Shown here: piece after piece, positions 24,160-32,760 of the stretch | How the letters are laid out: every line of letters begins with the position of its first letter | Numbering within the stretch: the first letter of the stretch is position 1 | Assembly: GCA_945925985.1 (NCBI GenBank) | Contig: CAMELV010000007.1 | Coordinates: 62,001 to 126,000, forward strand | Source of the DNA: Comamonas sp. lk | GTDB taxonomy: Bacteria; Pseudomonadota; Gammaproteobacteria; Burkholderiales; Burkholderiaceae_C | Length of the DNA stretch: 64,000 bases | Direction: 5' to 3' | The notes under the pieces: generated by a model | Databases searched by the model: none | The model's input: only the letters and a program-made list of their open reading frames with translations | Told to the model about the DNA's origin: nothing | Translations under genes and position numbers: made by a program

Positions 24160-25338
24160 TCAACCCAATCGTTCAATGATGGTCGCCGTGCCGAGACCGC
24201 CGGCGCAGCAGATCGTCTGTAGGGCAAAGCGGCCCTTTCGGCGTTCCAGTTCATGAAGCATGGTCGTCATGATCCGGGCTCCGCTTGCACCCAGAGGATG
24301 GCCGAGAGCAATCGCACCACCGTTCACATTGACACGGTCGTGACCGATGCCGAATTCCTGCATCCATATCAGCGGGACCGGCGCAAACGCTTCATTGACT
24401 TCGAAAAAATCAATGTCATCCAAAGTGAGTCCCGCACGCTCCAGCACTTTGCGGGTGGCGGCGATGGGCCCGGTCAGCATCAACACGGGGTCCGAACCAA
24501 CCGCAGCCACTGCTCGAATTCGGGCTCTGGGCCGCAGCCCCAATACTTTCGCCCGCTCAGCGGCCATCAACAACAGACCTGCGGCGCCATCTGAGATCTG
24601 GGACGCATTGCCCGCAGTCACCCGACCGCCCTCCGGTCGAAAACTGGTCTTGAGCGTGGCCAGCCGATCACGACTCGTGTCGCGGCGAATGGTTTCATCG
24701 CTGCGCACAACCAGGTCAGTGACAGGGTCGTCGCCACGCTCACACCAGCGGCCGACGTCAATGGGGACGATCTCTTGGTCAAAGTGACCAGCATCGGCCG
24801 CACCGGCGGCGCGCCCGTGGCTCGCCATCGCGTAATCATCAAGCTGGTCGCGCGTTAGGCTCCAGAGGTCACAGAGGCGTTCGGCTGCTTCTCCCTGCGA
24901 AGTCAACGCGAAACGCTCGTTAAGCTGCCAGCCGAAGGGAATACCGTGAACATCACGATTGCCACCCATGGGCACTCGGGTCATGCTTTCAGCACCCCCA
25001 GCCACCATGCTGTCGCTGAGCCCCGAAGCGATGTTGGCGAACGCCACGTGAATCGCTGCCTCTGCGGAGCCGCACTTTCGATCAACCGTCATGCCCGGAA
25101 TAGACTCCGGCCAGCCCGCCGACAACAAGGCCGTACGGGCGATGTTGCCGCACTGCTCGCCGACTTGGGTGACGCACCCAAACACCACATCATCGACGTC
25201 GCTAGGCATGATGCCCGACCGTGCAACCAACTCGGCTAGAACCGCCGCACCCAGGTGGTCCGCACGCACCTGTTTCAGCCCACCGCGAAAGCGCCCAACC
25301 GGCGTACGCAGCGCCTCAACAATGATCACATCACGCAT
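24160..25338 (-). CDS. Acetyl-CoA C-acyltransferase (thiolase)
   Basis: A 392-residue classical thiolase that cleaves 3-oxoacyl-CoA with CoA. The nucleophilic Cys is in VDRKCGSAEAA (about residue 89). The second-site motifs are GGAIALGHPLGASGAR with the catalytic His and ICCAGGLGTA with the proton-shuttling Cys. Length is typical. Its ATG overlaps the stop of the 3-hydroxyacyl-CoA dehydrogenase gene (ATGA), so translation is coupled. It supplies the thiolytic step that the Cys-less thiolase homologue at 20744 cannot. Confidence 0.95.
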   Translation of the reverse strand: MRDVIIVEALRTPVGRFRGGLKQVRADHLGAAVLAELVARSGIMPSDVDDVVFGCVTQVGEQCGNIARTALLSAGWPESIPGMTVDRKCGSAEAAIHVAFANIASGLSDSMVAGGAESMTRVPMGGNRDVHGIPFGWQLNERFALTSQGEAAERLCDLWSLTRDQLDDYAMASHGRAAGAADAGHFDQEIVPIDVGRWCERGDDPVTDLVVRSDETIRRDTSRDRLATLKTSFRPEGGRVTAGNASQISDGAAGLLLMAAERAKVLGLRPRARIRAVAAVGSDPVLMLTGPIAATRKVLERAGLTLDDIDFFEVNEAFAPVPLIWMQEFGIGHDRVNVNGGAIALGHPLGASGARIMTTMLHELERRKGRFALQTICCAGGLGTATIIERLG

Positions 25339-26234
25339 CAGAAAGGCCTCACGCCAGAGTTCGGTATCTTCGCGCCTTTGTCATCGTATTCATAGATGCC
25401 GCGCCCCGTCTTGCGGCCATGGCGACCGGCCTTGACGAGTTTGATGATCAGCGGACAGGGTCTGAATTTTTCACCCAGCGTCTGGTGCAGGTATTGGAGC
25501 ACCGCCAGTCGGGTATCCCATCCTGTCAGGTCCCCAAGCTCCAAGGGTCCCATTGGGTGATTGAACGCCATACGCAAGGAGGTATCGATGTCCTCTGCAC
25601 TTGCAACGCCCTCAGACAGCATGTACATGGCCTCATTGCCAAGCAATGCAGAGATCCGACTGGTGGTAAAGCCCGGCGCCTCATTAACTTCAATGGACGT
25701 CTTGCCAATGGCCGAAGCCCAGGCTCGAGCTCGTGCCACCGTTTCATCCGAAGTCTCGAGCCCGCGCACAATCTCGACCAATTTCATCTTGTGGACGGGA
25801 TTGAAAAAGTGCATACCAATCACGTGCGTGGGCGTTTTGGCCACCGAAGCGATCTCGGTGATGCTCAAGGCCGACGTGTTGGTGGCAATCACCGTGCCCG
25901 CCTTGAAACAGGCTTCAGCCTCCCGAACGATCGCCTGCTTGATCGACAGGTTTTCGGTCACCGTCTCCATGACAAGGGCCGTGTCGCCAGATGCACCCCG
26001 CAAGTGTTCGGCACCCGTCATTCGAGCCATGGCATCTGCCACATCAGCCTCGGTCGTCTTGCCAAGGCGCACGCCGTCGCTAAAAATCTTGGTGATCGAT
26101 TGCCGCGCTTGATCTAACGCGTTTCCATTGGTATCTACCAATGTGACGTGATGCCCGCTAGCCAAAAAAGCGTGGGTAATGCCGGTGCCCATCAGCCCGG
26201 CACCCACGACCACAATGTGCTTGTCTGTCATCAT
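25338..26234 (-). CDS. 3-hydroxyacyl-CoA dehydrogenase
   Basis: A 298-residue NAD-dependent enzyme. The Rossmann motif is VVGAGLMGTGI near residue 8 with Asp at the end of strand 2 (LVDTNG). The catalytic His lies in VIGMHFFNPVHKMKLVEIV, and the C-terminal domain contains FTTSRISALLGNEA and NHPMGPLELGDLTG. The chosen ATG at 26234 (or the next codon, 26231) follows GATTGGAAATT; the upstream in-frame TTG is less likely. It is a single-domain protein, so hydratase activity must come from the separate gene at 26244. Confidence 0.95.
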   Translation of the reverse strand: MMTDKHIVVVGAGLMGTGITHAFLASGHHVTLVDTNGNALDQARQSITKIFSDGVRLGKTTEADVADAMARMTGAEHLRGASGDTALVMETVTENLSIKQAIVREAEACFKAGTVIATNTSALSITEIASVAKTPTHVIGMHFFNPVHKMKLVEIVRGLETSDETVARARAWASAIGKTSIEVNEAPGFTTSRISALLGNEAMYMLSEGVASAEDIDTSLRMAFNHPMGPLELGDLTGWDTRLAVLQYLHQTLGEKFRPCPLIIKLVKAGRHGRKTGRGIYEYDDKGAKIPNSGVRPF

Positions 26235-26243
26235 AATTTCCAA

Positions 26244-27047
26244 TCAATTCCCAGTAAATCTTGGCTCACGCTTGTCCCGAAATGCTGCAGCTGCCTCGGC
26301 ACGGTCAGCGGTGCTCATCAACAATGAGAAAAGCGTTTTCTCTAGGTTTAGGCCGGCCTGCAAATCCATTTCCAATCCAGACTTGGCTGCTTCCTTGGCG
26401 TAAGCACTGGCGGTCGGCGGCCTTAAAGCAATACGTGCGGCGACTGCCAAAGCCTCGGCCACCAAGGTGTCTACACCGGAGGTCATCCGGGTCACTAGTC
26501 CGATGCGAAGGGCCTCGTCACTGTTGACTCGGTCACCCGTCAACATCATGTCAAGTGCTCGCCCCAGTCCAATGACGCGGGGTAAGCGTTGGGTGCCTCC
26601 ACCCCCTGGAATCAAACCCAAGCCAGTCTCTGGCAAGCCGAATACAGCGCCCGGCGCAGCTATCCGGACGTCACAGGCCAGCGCCAACTCTAGCCCGCCA
26701 CCCAGGCAGTAGCCATGAATCGCAGCAATCAATGGTTTGGAACGCCCGGCGATCCGATCAATCCAGGCATTGCCATTCATGCGCCGGCGCTCCTGCACCG
26801 AAGTGCCGATCGTGCGGCTCTCCTTGATATCTGCACCAACACAAAATCCGCGCTCCCCTGCCCCGGTGATCACAATCGCGGCATACGTGTCATCGCCATC
26901 AAGGGCCTCGATCAAACGGGGTAATTCAGTCCGGATGGCATCATTGAAAGCATTGCCGACCTGTGGACGATTCAAGGTCACCAGCGCGACCTTGGCGTGG
27001 GTTGTCAGCAAGATGCATTCGCTGTGGCTCGTAAGGGCGTTTGACAT
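26244..27047 (-). CDS. Enoyl-CoA hydratase
   Basis: A 267-residue crotonase. The oxyanion segments are GFCVGADIKE (about residue 68) and GYCLGGGLELALACD, with the first catalytic Glu in GLELA. The second Glu is in FGLPETGLGLIPGGGGTQRLPR-type sequence (PETGLG). Both hydratase glutamates are present, which distinguishes it from the crotonase homologues at 17138 and 46098. Its ATG overlaps the stop of the CoA ligase gene by ATGA. Confidence 0.94.
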   Translation of the reverse strand: MSNALTSHSECILLTTHAKVALVTLNRPQVGNAFNDAIRTELPRLIEALDGDDTYAAIVITGAGERGFCVGADIKESRTIGTSVQERRRMNGNAWIDRIAGRSKPLIAAIHGYCLGGGLELALACDVRIAAPGAVFGLPETGLGLIPGGGGTQRLPRVIGLGRALDMMLTGDRVNSDEALRIGLVTRMTSGVDTLVAEALAVAARIALRPPTASAYAKEAAKSGLEMDLQAGLNLEKTLFSLLMSTADRAEAAAAFRDKREPRFTGN

Positions 27048-28729
27048 CAGGCTGCCCTGGCTGGATCAGCACCGGTCTTGCCGGCGCCTGCAACGCCATG
27101 CCGAGTTCTATCCCAAGTCTGCGGTCCCAGACCACGCTCGCGCAGCTCCTTCTTTCGGACCTTCTCGGTGGGTGTTCGGGGCAACTCGCTCAAGGTGTCA
27201 AAATAACGCGGGATCATGAAAGCTGGCATGCGGGCATCGCACCAAGCCGCCAAATCACTGAAGTTAGGGATTGAGCCGACCCGCGGCACGATGTAGGCCA
27301 TGACCTCGTCCTCGCCGGCCTCCTGGTCGGCAGCAACCCCAATCACGGCGCAGTCTGAGACGTCAGGGTGGCTCCGCAAAACTGCCTCTACTTCAAATGA
27401 TGAAATGTTTTCACCACGTCTGCGCAGCGCGTCCTTAACCCGGTCAACGAAATAATACCAACCTTGTTCATCGCGCTTGAGCGCGTCGCCGGTGTGGAAC
27501 CACAAGTCCCTTCTCGACTCGATGGTCTTGTCGGGCATCCCCAAGTACTCGGTTGAAATAATTCCAGGGTGCTTGTGACGCACCAATAGCTCACCGGCCT
27601 GACCGGGAGCCACCTCATCGCCAGTTTCGGGATCAACCAACTTGATCTCAAACCACTGATCCACCAGTACGCCGCTTGCGCCCGGGGGACGCGCGGCGCC
27701 GGGAGGCGTCATGAACACATTGGAGATCTCGGTTTGCCCAAACCCATCCACAAATTCTCTTACCCCAAACCTTTCAGAAAACGGCCCGGCAAGGTCGGTC
27801 GCTAGGGGCGCGGCATAGATGCAGCGAATGCGGTGCGCTCGATCGTTATCAGATGGCTTTTGGGCGCAAATGAAGGCCAAGGTCGCGCCCAACAGGTTGG
27901 TCACGGTCGCGCCACTGCGGCGCGCCCGACCGGACCAGTCAGAGGCACTGAAACGAGGATAGACGACACAGTGTGCGCCTGCAATCAAGCAGGGGTAGAC
28001 CGTCAAAAACTGGGCATTGCCATGAAACAAAGGGAAACCGGTCATGTAGACATCGTCTTCCGTTAAGCGCATCAGTTGTACGTCCTCTTCGGCAAAGAAG
28101 TAGAACTGCGAGTGAGGCATCACAACGCCTTTAGAAGGGCCTGTTGTACCGGAGGTGAGCAGGACTGCCGCGGGATCCTGCGGGGTCAACACAGCAGGCG
28201 GGTTCGCCGTGTCTTCTGAGAAAATACCAGCGAACCGGTGCAAACTGATCCGGCGAAACGCGGGCACAGCAACGTTTGGATCACAACCCGGTTCGTCCAC
28301 CAAAATGATCCGTTCAGTGGGTATTTGGTCTTCAATGTCCACCAGGCGCTGTGCCAGCGTTCGCGTGGTGACCAATGTTTTAGACTGGGCCAATTGCAAG
28401 GGATGCGCGAGAAAGCTCCCTTTGTACGCATCGCTGATCGCAACCTCGACAGCCCCTAATTTATTGAGGGCGAACCAAGTGAAAATAAATTCAAGACAGT
28501 TAGGCAACAGGATGCAAATCCGCTCGCCGCGATGCACGCCAAAATTAGCCAAGCCATGTGCAAGCTGGTTGACAGTGGTATTCACTTGTGCGAAGGACAA
28601 GGCTGGTCCTTCATCGGTCCAGGACAGGAAAGGGCGCTGCGCTCTGTGCACTGCTTGGTGTTCGAGCACAAAAGGGAGCGTCCAATTCGCGCGGTCAAAG
28701 TGAGGCACGAAGTGCGGAAAAGTCAGCAT
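27047..28729 (-). CDS. AMP-dependent acyl-CoA synthetase/ligase
   Basis: A 560-residue ANL-superfamily ligase that activates a carboxylic acid to its CoA thioester using ATP. The P-loop motif is LLTSGTTGPSKGV (about residue 190), followed by FVDGFGQTE, the hinge WFHTGDALKRDEQGWYYF and RGENISSFEVE. The C-terminal lysine region is TPTEKVRKKEL. The overall pattern is closest to crotonobetaine/carnitine-CoA or related ligases, but substrate cannot be told. It is the first gene of the eight-gene minus operon and lies opposite the GntR gene across a 102-base region. Confidence 0.93.
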   Translation of the reverse strand: MLTFPHFVPHFDRANWTLPFVLEHQAVHRAQRPFLSWTDEGPALSFAQVNTTVNQLAHGLANFGVHRGERICILLPNCLEFIFTWFALNKLGAVEVAISDAYKGSFLAHPLQLAQSKTLVTTRTLAQRLVDIEDQIPTERIILVDEPGCDPNVAVPAFRRISLHRFAGIFSEDTANPPAVLTPQDPAAVLLTSGTTGPSKGVVMPHSQFYFFAEEDVQLMRLTEDDVYMTGFPLFHGNAQFLTVYPCLIAGAHCVVYPRFSASDWSGRARRSGATVTNLLGATLAFICAQKPSDNDRAHRIRCIYAAPLATDLAGPFSERFGVREFVDGFGQTEISNVFMTPPGAARPPGASGVLVDQWFEIKLVDPETGDEVAPGQAGELLVRHKHPGIISTEYLGMPDKTIESRRDLWFHTGDALKRDEQGWYYFVDRVKDALRRRGENISSFEVEAVLRSHPDVSDCAVIGVAADQEAGEDEVMAYIVPRVGSIPNFSDLAAWCDARMPAFMIPRYFDTLSELPRTPTEKVRKKELRERGLGPQTWDRTRHGVAGAGKTGADPARAA

Positions 28730-28757
28730 GCTGTACTTGCCTGATGAGGTCGGATGT

Positions 28758-28785
28758 TTGACAATGGCATTTTCATCATCATAGT
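28758..28785 (+). promoter_or_regulatory. Candidate promoter of the GntR gene
   Basis: A consensus TTGACA (28758-28763) and CATAGT (28780-28785) are spaced by 16 bases, in the divergent region between the CoA ligase and GntR genes. The minus strand of the same region has TATAAT at about 28792-28797, without a clear -35 box. Confidence 0.4.
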
Positions 28786-28815
28786 GAAAAATTATATAAA
28801 ATCAAGTAGTCACCG

Positions 28816-28828
28816 ATATATTGGATAG
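28816..28828 (+). promoter_or_regulatory. Candidate regulator site shared with 7497-7509
   Basis: ATATATTGGATAG matches ATAAATTGGATCG at 7497-7509 in 11 of 13 positions, and ATATATGGATAG at 29622-29633 is a close variant. All three lie in regulatory gaps of the island, next to or near regulator-controlled genes. This may be a common operator. The sites are short and AT-rich, so chance is possible. Confidence 0.35.
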
Positions 28829-28831
28829 CCG

Positions 28832-29599
28832 ATGATGGATCAAGCCCCCCCCCGTTTTTCAGCACGCACGGGCGCAGAAGGCGCTAAATTGGGGCGATCG
28901 CGCGGCCGCGTGAAAGCTCCGGACGAGAAAAAACTGACCCAATGCGAAATTGTGCGCAGTGCCCTGGAAAAAGAGATTTTTGCCGGCTTGCTGGCACCGG
29001 CAGCGCCCCTGGATGAAGATGCAATTGCTCGCCGGTTCTCGGTTTCCAGAACCCCGGTGCGTGAAGCATTGCTGCAATTGATCGAAGCCGGTCTGGTCGA
29101 GAAACCGTCGCGGCAGAGGGCGGTTGTAGCACCACTCGATGTGCGCCGGCTGATCCAGATGTTCGAGACACTCTCCGAACTTGAAGCGGTCTGCGCACGC
29201 TTTGCTGCTCGCCGCATCACGCCCCAAGAAACCGAAGCTTTGGTGGCGATTCAAGCAGCCTCTGACGCCGCATTGCTGGCGGGTGATGAGGACGAGTTCG
29301 GGCACCAGGGCATCCGTTTTCACGTGGCGGTCTGGCGCGCCACCCATAACGACGTTTTGTTCGAAACCACGCGCAACCTCGCCGTTCGCCTCAACCCGTA
29401 TCGCATGTTTCAGTTGCGCGCCAAAGGCAGACCAGAAGCCAACAATGACGACCACAAAGGCCTGCTGACCCTGATTGCGGCCGGGAAAGCCGACGAAGCC
29501 TACACCCTGATGCGCGGTCACGTCACGGTGCAAGGCGACGTTCTGGCCGAATACATTTCGTGCACCCCCCGCCCGGTGCTCCAGTCGGAATATACGTAA
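28832..29599 (+). CDS. GntR-family transcriptional regulator (FCD type)
   Basis: A 255-residue regulator. The winged helix-turn-helix spans about residues 30-100, with the diagnostic DEDAIARRFSVSRTPVREAL and LVEKPSRQRAVV. The C-terminal all-helical FCD ligand domain (about 110-235) has the metal-ligand pattern FHVAVWRATHN, then a later His in LMRGHVTVQ. FCD regulators usually respond to organic acids and repress catabolic genes. It lies between the divergent beta-oxidation operon and the second transporter operon, so control of both is likely (inference). Two adjacent ATG codons, 28832 and 28835, are possible starts. Confidence 0.92.
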   Translation: MMDQAPPRFSARTGAEGAKLGRSRGRVKAPDEKKLTQCEIVRSALEKEIFAGLLAPAAPLDEDAIARRFSVSRTPVREALLQLIEAGLVEKPSRQRAVVAPLDVRRLIQMFETLSELEAVCARFAARRITPQETEALVAIQAASDAALLAGDEDEFGHQGIRFHVAVWRATHNDVLFETTRNLAVRLNPYRMFQLRAKGRPEANNDDHKGLLTLIAAGKADEAYTLMRGHVTVQGDVLAEYISCTPRPVLQSEYT

Positions 29600-29605
29600 A
29601 TAGAC

Positions 29606-29634
29606 TTGACAGGCCGACGAAATATATGGATAGT
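29606..29634 (+). promoter_or_regulatory. Candidate promoter of LIV system 2
   Basis: TTGACA (29606-29611) and GATAGT (29629-29634) are separated by 17 bases, 61 bases before the binding-protein ATG. The -10 side overlaps ATATATGGATAG (29622-29633), the variant of the motif upstream of the GntR gene. This would place repressor and polymerase in competition. Confidence 0.5.
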
Positions 29635-29694
29635 ACTCAAAAAATATAATCAGCTAGACCGAATTCACAACCCAACAACACAGGAGACACAAAC

Positions 29695-30828
29695 ATGAGC
29701 TCAAAGAAAAAAGTTTTCAAGGCACTCGCCTTGGCTGCGGCGCTGTCGCTGGCATCGCATGCTGCTTTGGCAGCCGATCGCAAGATCGTGATTTTGCAGG
29801 CCCTCACCGGCGGCGCAGCCTTCGTGGGCGTTCCGGCGTCCGACGGCATGAAGTTTGCCGCCGACGAGCTGAACGCCAAAAACTTCCTCGGTGCTGACAA
29901 AATCACGTACGAAGTGGTCGACAGCGCGACCGCCCGGGCCCAGGCCATGGCCGCCATCACGCGGTACGCGGCAGATCCCAATGTTCTGTTCATCCTCGGC
30001 CCGACGACCGCCCCCGAGGCCATACCATCCGCTGGCGTAGCCAATGACGCCAAGATCGGGATGAAGGCCATGACCAATGCCGTTGCGCTGCTCAGCGCGG
30101 GCCCGTGGGGCTTCATTTCTGCACAGCCACCGGTCATCACTATGCCGCAACTTGGCGACTACGCTATTGACGTTGCCAAGGTGAAATCCTGCGCCACGAT
30201 TCGCTTTAGTGACAACGAAGCCTATGTGGACTTGGAACGAATTTTCGTCGAGCACACACAAAAACGCGGCATGACCATCGTGGACCGATCGGGCATCAAG
30301 TCGGCCGATTCCGACTTTTCTGCAGTGGCCACCCGTATCGTTGCCGCCAAGCCTGACTGCGTCATGTTGTTTACCCTCGGCCCGAGCGCGGCCAATCTCG
30401 CCATACAGCTCAAGCAGGCTGGATTGCCGCCCAGTGTCAAGCTGATTGGCCAAACCGGGCTGTCCTCACCTCAGTTGGTGCAGATTGGTGGCGCAGCAGT
30501 TGAAGGCCTTGTCTTTAACTCTGATTGGACGCCAGGCGGTAATTCACCGGAAGGTCGTACTTTCGCCGCCAACTACAAGGCCAAGACTGGCAAGGACGCT
30601 GACAACTGGGCTGCGCTGGGCTACAGCTATATGACAGTTGTGGCCACTGCCATCAAGGCGGCCGGTCCCAACCCGACGCGCGAGTCCATCCGTGATGCCC
30701 TGACTAAAACAAAGGACGTACCGGTTGTTATCGGCACCGGTAAATACAGCTATGTGAACCGGATTCCGACCTACGGCTCGGTGTTCCTGATGGTGAAAGA
30801 CGGCAAGTTCGTCCCCGCGCCTCAATAA
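29695..30828 (+). CDS. Periplasmic substrate-binding protein of LIV system 2
   Basis: A 377-residue type I periplasmic binding protein. The signal peptide has a Lys-rich start (MSSKKKVFK), a hydrophobic core and cleavage after HAALA at about residue 26. The mature lobe 1 begins KIVILQALTGGAAFVG, with ILGPTTAPEAIPS near the ligand cleft and ADSDFSAVATRI in lobe 2. It is clearly homologous to the proteins at 11756 and 39472. The ATG follows CACAGGAGACAC. Its own promoter is proposed at 29606-29634, and a stable hairpin follows its stop codon. Confidence 0.93.
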   Translation: MSSKKKVFKALALAAALSLASHAALAADRKIVILQALTGGAAFVGVPASDGMKFAADELNAKNFLGADKITYEVVDSATARAQAMAAITRYAADPNVLFILGPTTAPEAIPSAGVANDAKIGMKAMTNAVALLSAGPWGFISAQPPVITMPQLGDYAIDVAKVKSCATIRFSDNEAYVDLERIFVEHTQKRGMTIVDRSGIKSADSDFSAVATRIVAAKPDCVMLFTLGPSAANLAIQLKQAGLPPSVKLIGQTGLSSPQLVQIGGAAVEGLVFNSDWTPGGNSPEGRTFAANYKAKTGKDADNWAALGYSYMTVVATAIKAAGPNPTRESIRDALTKTKDVPVVIGTGKYSYVNRIPTYGSVFLMVKDGKFVPAPQ

Positions 30829-30840
30829 GCGTGGCGTCCC

Positions 30841-30876
30841 GGGAGCCGCTTGCGCCTAGCAAGGCCAGCGGCTCCC
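30841..30876 (+). other. Intercistronic hairpin between binding protein and permease
   Basis: GGGAGCCGCT (30841-30850) and AGCGGCTCCC (30867-30876) are perfect inverted 10-base arms with a 16-base loop. No T-run follows. It starts 12 bases after the binding-protein stop codon. Hairpins placed here commonly protect the upstream message, so that more binding protein than permease is made (inference). Confidence 0.6.
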
Positions 30877-30897
30877 TGTAATCACAACCCACCCCCT

Positions 30898-31794
30898 ATG
30901 ATTGCTCAACAAGTATTGAACGGCCTGGTTCTGGGCGGCGTCTATGCGCTTTTTGCGCTGGGCTTTACCCTGATTTTTGGCATTCATCGCATCATGAACA
31001 TGGCGCACGGTGCGGTGTTCATGTCCGGCGCCTTCATTGGCTTGTACACGGTGCGCCTTGGCCTGCCACTCTGGGCGGCCTTGCCGGTTGCCATGGTTGG
31101 CGCTGGCTTTGTTTCTATTCTGATTGAGGTGGTCGCCTTCAAGCCATTGCGCAAGCTAGCGCTGGCAGATGCGGAACTTGCGTCGATCATCTCCAGCATT
31201 GGCGCCGGCCTGATCATTTTGAGCATAGGGCAATACGTATCGAAGACCGAAACAATGCGTTTTCCGTTTGGCACAGTGCCGATCGACGCAGTCGTAGTTT
31301 TCGGTCTGCGCGTCACAGCGCTACAGTTGCTGATGCTGGGCGTTGCTGTAGCCAGTGTGGCGGTTTTAGCGCTCTACCTCTACCGCACACCGCAGGGTCG
31401 ACAGGTGAGAGCCGTGGCCGGCAACTACCGTGCCGCGCAGTTGCTGGGCGTCAACCCAAACGCAATTTTCTACCAAACTTTCTTTGTCTCCGGCGCGCTC
31501 GCCGGTGCGGCCGGTGTCATGGTCGGCCTGGCGTTCAATGCCATCCAGTTCCTGATGGGAGAGCCCTTTCTGCTCAAGGCCTTCGTGGCCATCATCCTGG
31601 GCGGACTCGGCAGCGTTCCGGGTGCGCTGGTAGGTGGCCTGGTTCTCGGCCTGCTGCAGTCCTTGTCGGTTGCCTATCTCCCGGCGCTGCTGGTGGATGC
31701 AGTCATATTCCTCCTGTTGTTCGCGATTCTGATGGTGCGTCCAGATGGCCTCTTTGCGCAGAGCACGATGGAATCACCGACCAAACGCGTTTAG
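30898..31794 (+). CDS. livH: LIV-type ABC transporter permease (LivH type), system 2
   Basis: A 298-residue inner-membrane permease with the family N-terminus QQVLNGLVLGGVYALFALG, MNMAHGAVFMSGA, GVNPNAIFYQTFF and GGLGSVPGALVGG. It differs from the LivH proteins of systems 1 and 3, which resemble each other more closely. The ATG at 30898 gives the standard N-terminus; an in-frame start at 30850 would lie in the hairpin. No clear ribosome-binding site is visible before it. Confidence 0.93.
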   Translation: MIAQQVLNGLVLGGVYALFALGFTLIFGIHRIMNMAHGAVFMSGAFIGLYTVRLGLPLWAALPVAMVGAGFVSILIEVVAFKPLRKLALADAELASIISSIGAGLIILSIGQYVSKTETMRFPFGTVPIDAVVVFGLRVTALQLLMLGVAVASVAVLALYLYRTPQGRQVRAVAGNYRAAQLLGVNPNAIFYQTFFVSGALAGAAGVMVGLAFNAIQFLMGEPFLLKAFVAIILGGLGSVPGALVGGLVLGLLQSLSVAYLPALLVDAVIFLLLFAILMVRPDGLFAQSTMESPTKRV

Positions 31795-31813
31795 GCTCCG
31801 AGGCACCTTGACC

Positions 31814-32695
31814 ATGATGAATTTTTTCGCGCCGCATTTGCCGCTTCTCGACCTGATCTTCGTCGGCACCGGTTATGCGCTCAGCCAAGCGATCGTGTTT
31901 CGCGCCGGCACCTTTTCCGTGGCCACCTCGGGATTTGCCGCAGTGGGCGCTTACGCGGCTGCCATTCTGACCGTCAAGCACGGCTTTCACCCCGCCGCCG
32001 GGGTTGCAGTGGGCACTCTGCTTGGTCTGCTGTGCGGGCTACTCCTGTCGGTGCCGCTGGCGCGTTTGCGCGGCGTCTATCAAGCCATTGCATCCTTGGC
32101 CTTTGTTGAAATCGTAGTCGCTTTCATTCTCTTTTTCGAGGAATTGACTGGCGGACCTCTGGGGTTTCACAACATACCGCGGGCGGCCACAACCTGGACC
32201 CTGTTTCTTGCCATGCTGGCCACCATGGCACTGCTGATCTTGCTCGGGAAGGGAGGCATCGGGCGCGCCTTCGATGCCATCCGCCAAGATCCGCCGGTTG
32301 CAGCCTCCCTGGGCGTCAACCCAACCAAGTACCACGTCTTGTCCTTTGCACTTTCGGGCGCTATTGCTGGTCTTTTCGGCGGGCTGGACGCCATGCGCAA
32401 TTTCAGTCTGACGGCGGAACAGTTCGGCTTCGCTATCCTGATTGGTACGCTGTCTGCGGTAGTACTGGGTGGCCGCCGTTCGGTTATGGGGCCACTGGTC
32501 GGAACGACCATTCTGGTATTGCTACCGGAGATTTTCAGACCGTTGGCGGACTACCGGCAGGCGATTTACGGTCTGCTACTTGTCGTGGTCATGGCCTTCC
32601 TTCCGTTCGGCGTCTACGACACGATCATCATGAAACTTCACAATCGACGGCTTGCGCGCGCAGGCATGTTGTTGCCACCCAAGGCCGCATCATGA
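31814..32695 (+). CDS. livM: LIV-type ABC transporter permease (LivM type), system 2
   Basis: A 293-residue inner-membrane permease. Family segments are GYALSQAIVFRAGTFSVA near the N-terminus, ARLRGVYQAIASLAFVEI, RAFDAIRQDPPVAASLG and VLGGRRSVMGPLVG. ATG codons at 31814 and 31817 are both possible; a longer frame from 31745 would overlap livH. Its TGA overlaps the ATG of a 22-codon mini-ORF leading into livG. Confidence 0.92.
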   Translation: MMNFFAPHLPLLDLIFVGTGYALSQAIVFRAGTFSVATSGFAAVGAYAAAILTVKHGFHPAAGVAVGTLLGLLCGLLLSVPLARLRGVYQAIASLAFVEIVVAFILFFEELTGGPLGFHNIPRAATTWTLFLAMLATMALLILLGKGGIGRAFDAIRQDPPVAASLGVNPTKYHVLSFALSGAIAGLFGGLDAMRNFSLTAEQFGFAILIGTLSAVVLGGRRSVMGPLVGTTILVLLPEIFRPLADYRQAIYGLLLVVVMAFLPFGVYDTIIMKLHNRRLARAGMLLPPKAAS

Positions 32696-32760
32696 ACGCC
32701 GCGCCGAATCAGTTCAGACCTGCTTGCGCCATCATGGTTAAGACGGCGGTGGTCCCGTGA
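32692..32760 (+). CDS. 22-residue mini-ORF linking livM and livG of system 2
   Basis: Its ATG (32692-32694) overlaps the livM stop as ATGA, and its TGA (32758-32760) overlaps the GTG start of livG (32757-32759). The peptide, MNAAPNQFRPACAIMVKTAV followed by VP, has no recognised motif. Such a chain would carry ribosomes across the 61-base gap to a livG start that lacks a strong ribosome-binding site. It could be a coupling device or an accident of sequence. Confidence 0.4.
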   Translation: MNAAPNQFRPACAIMVKTAVVP

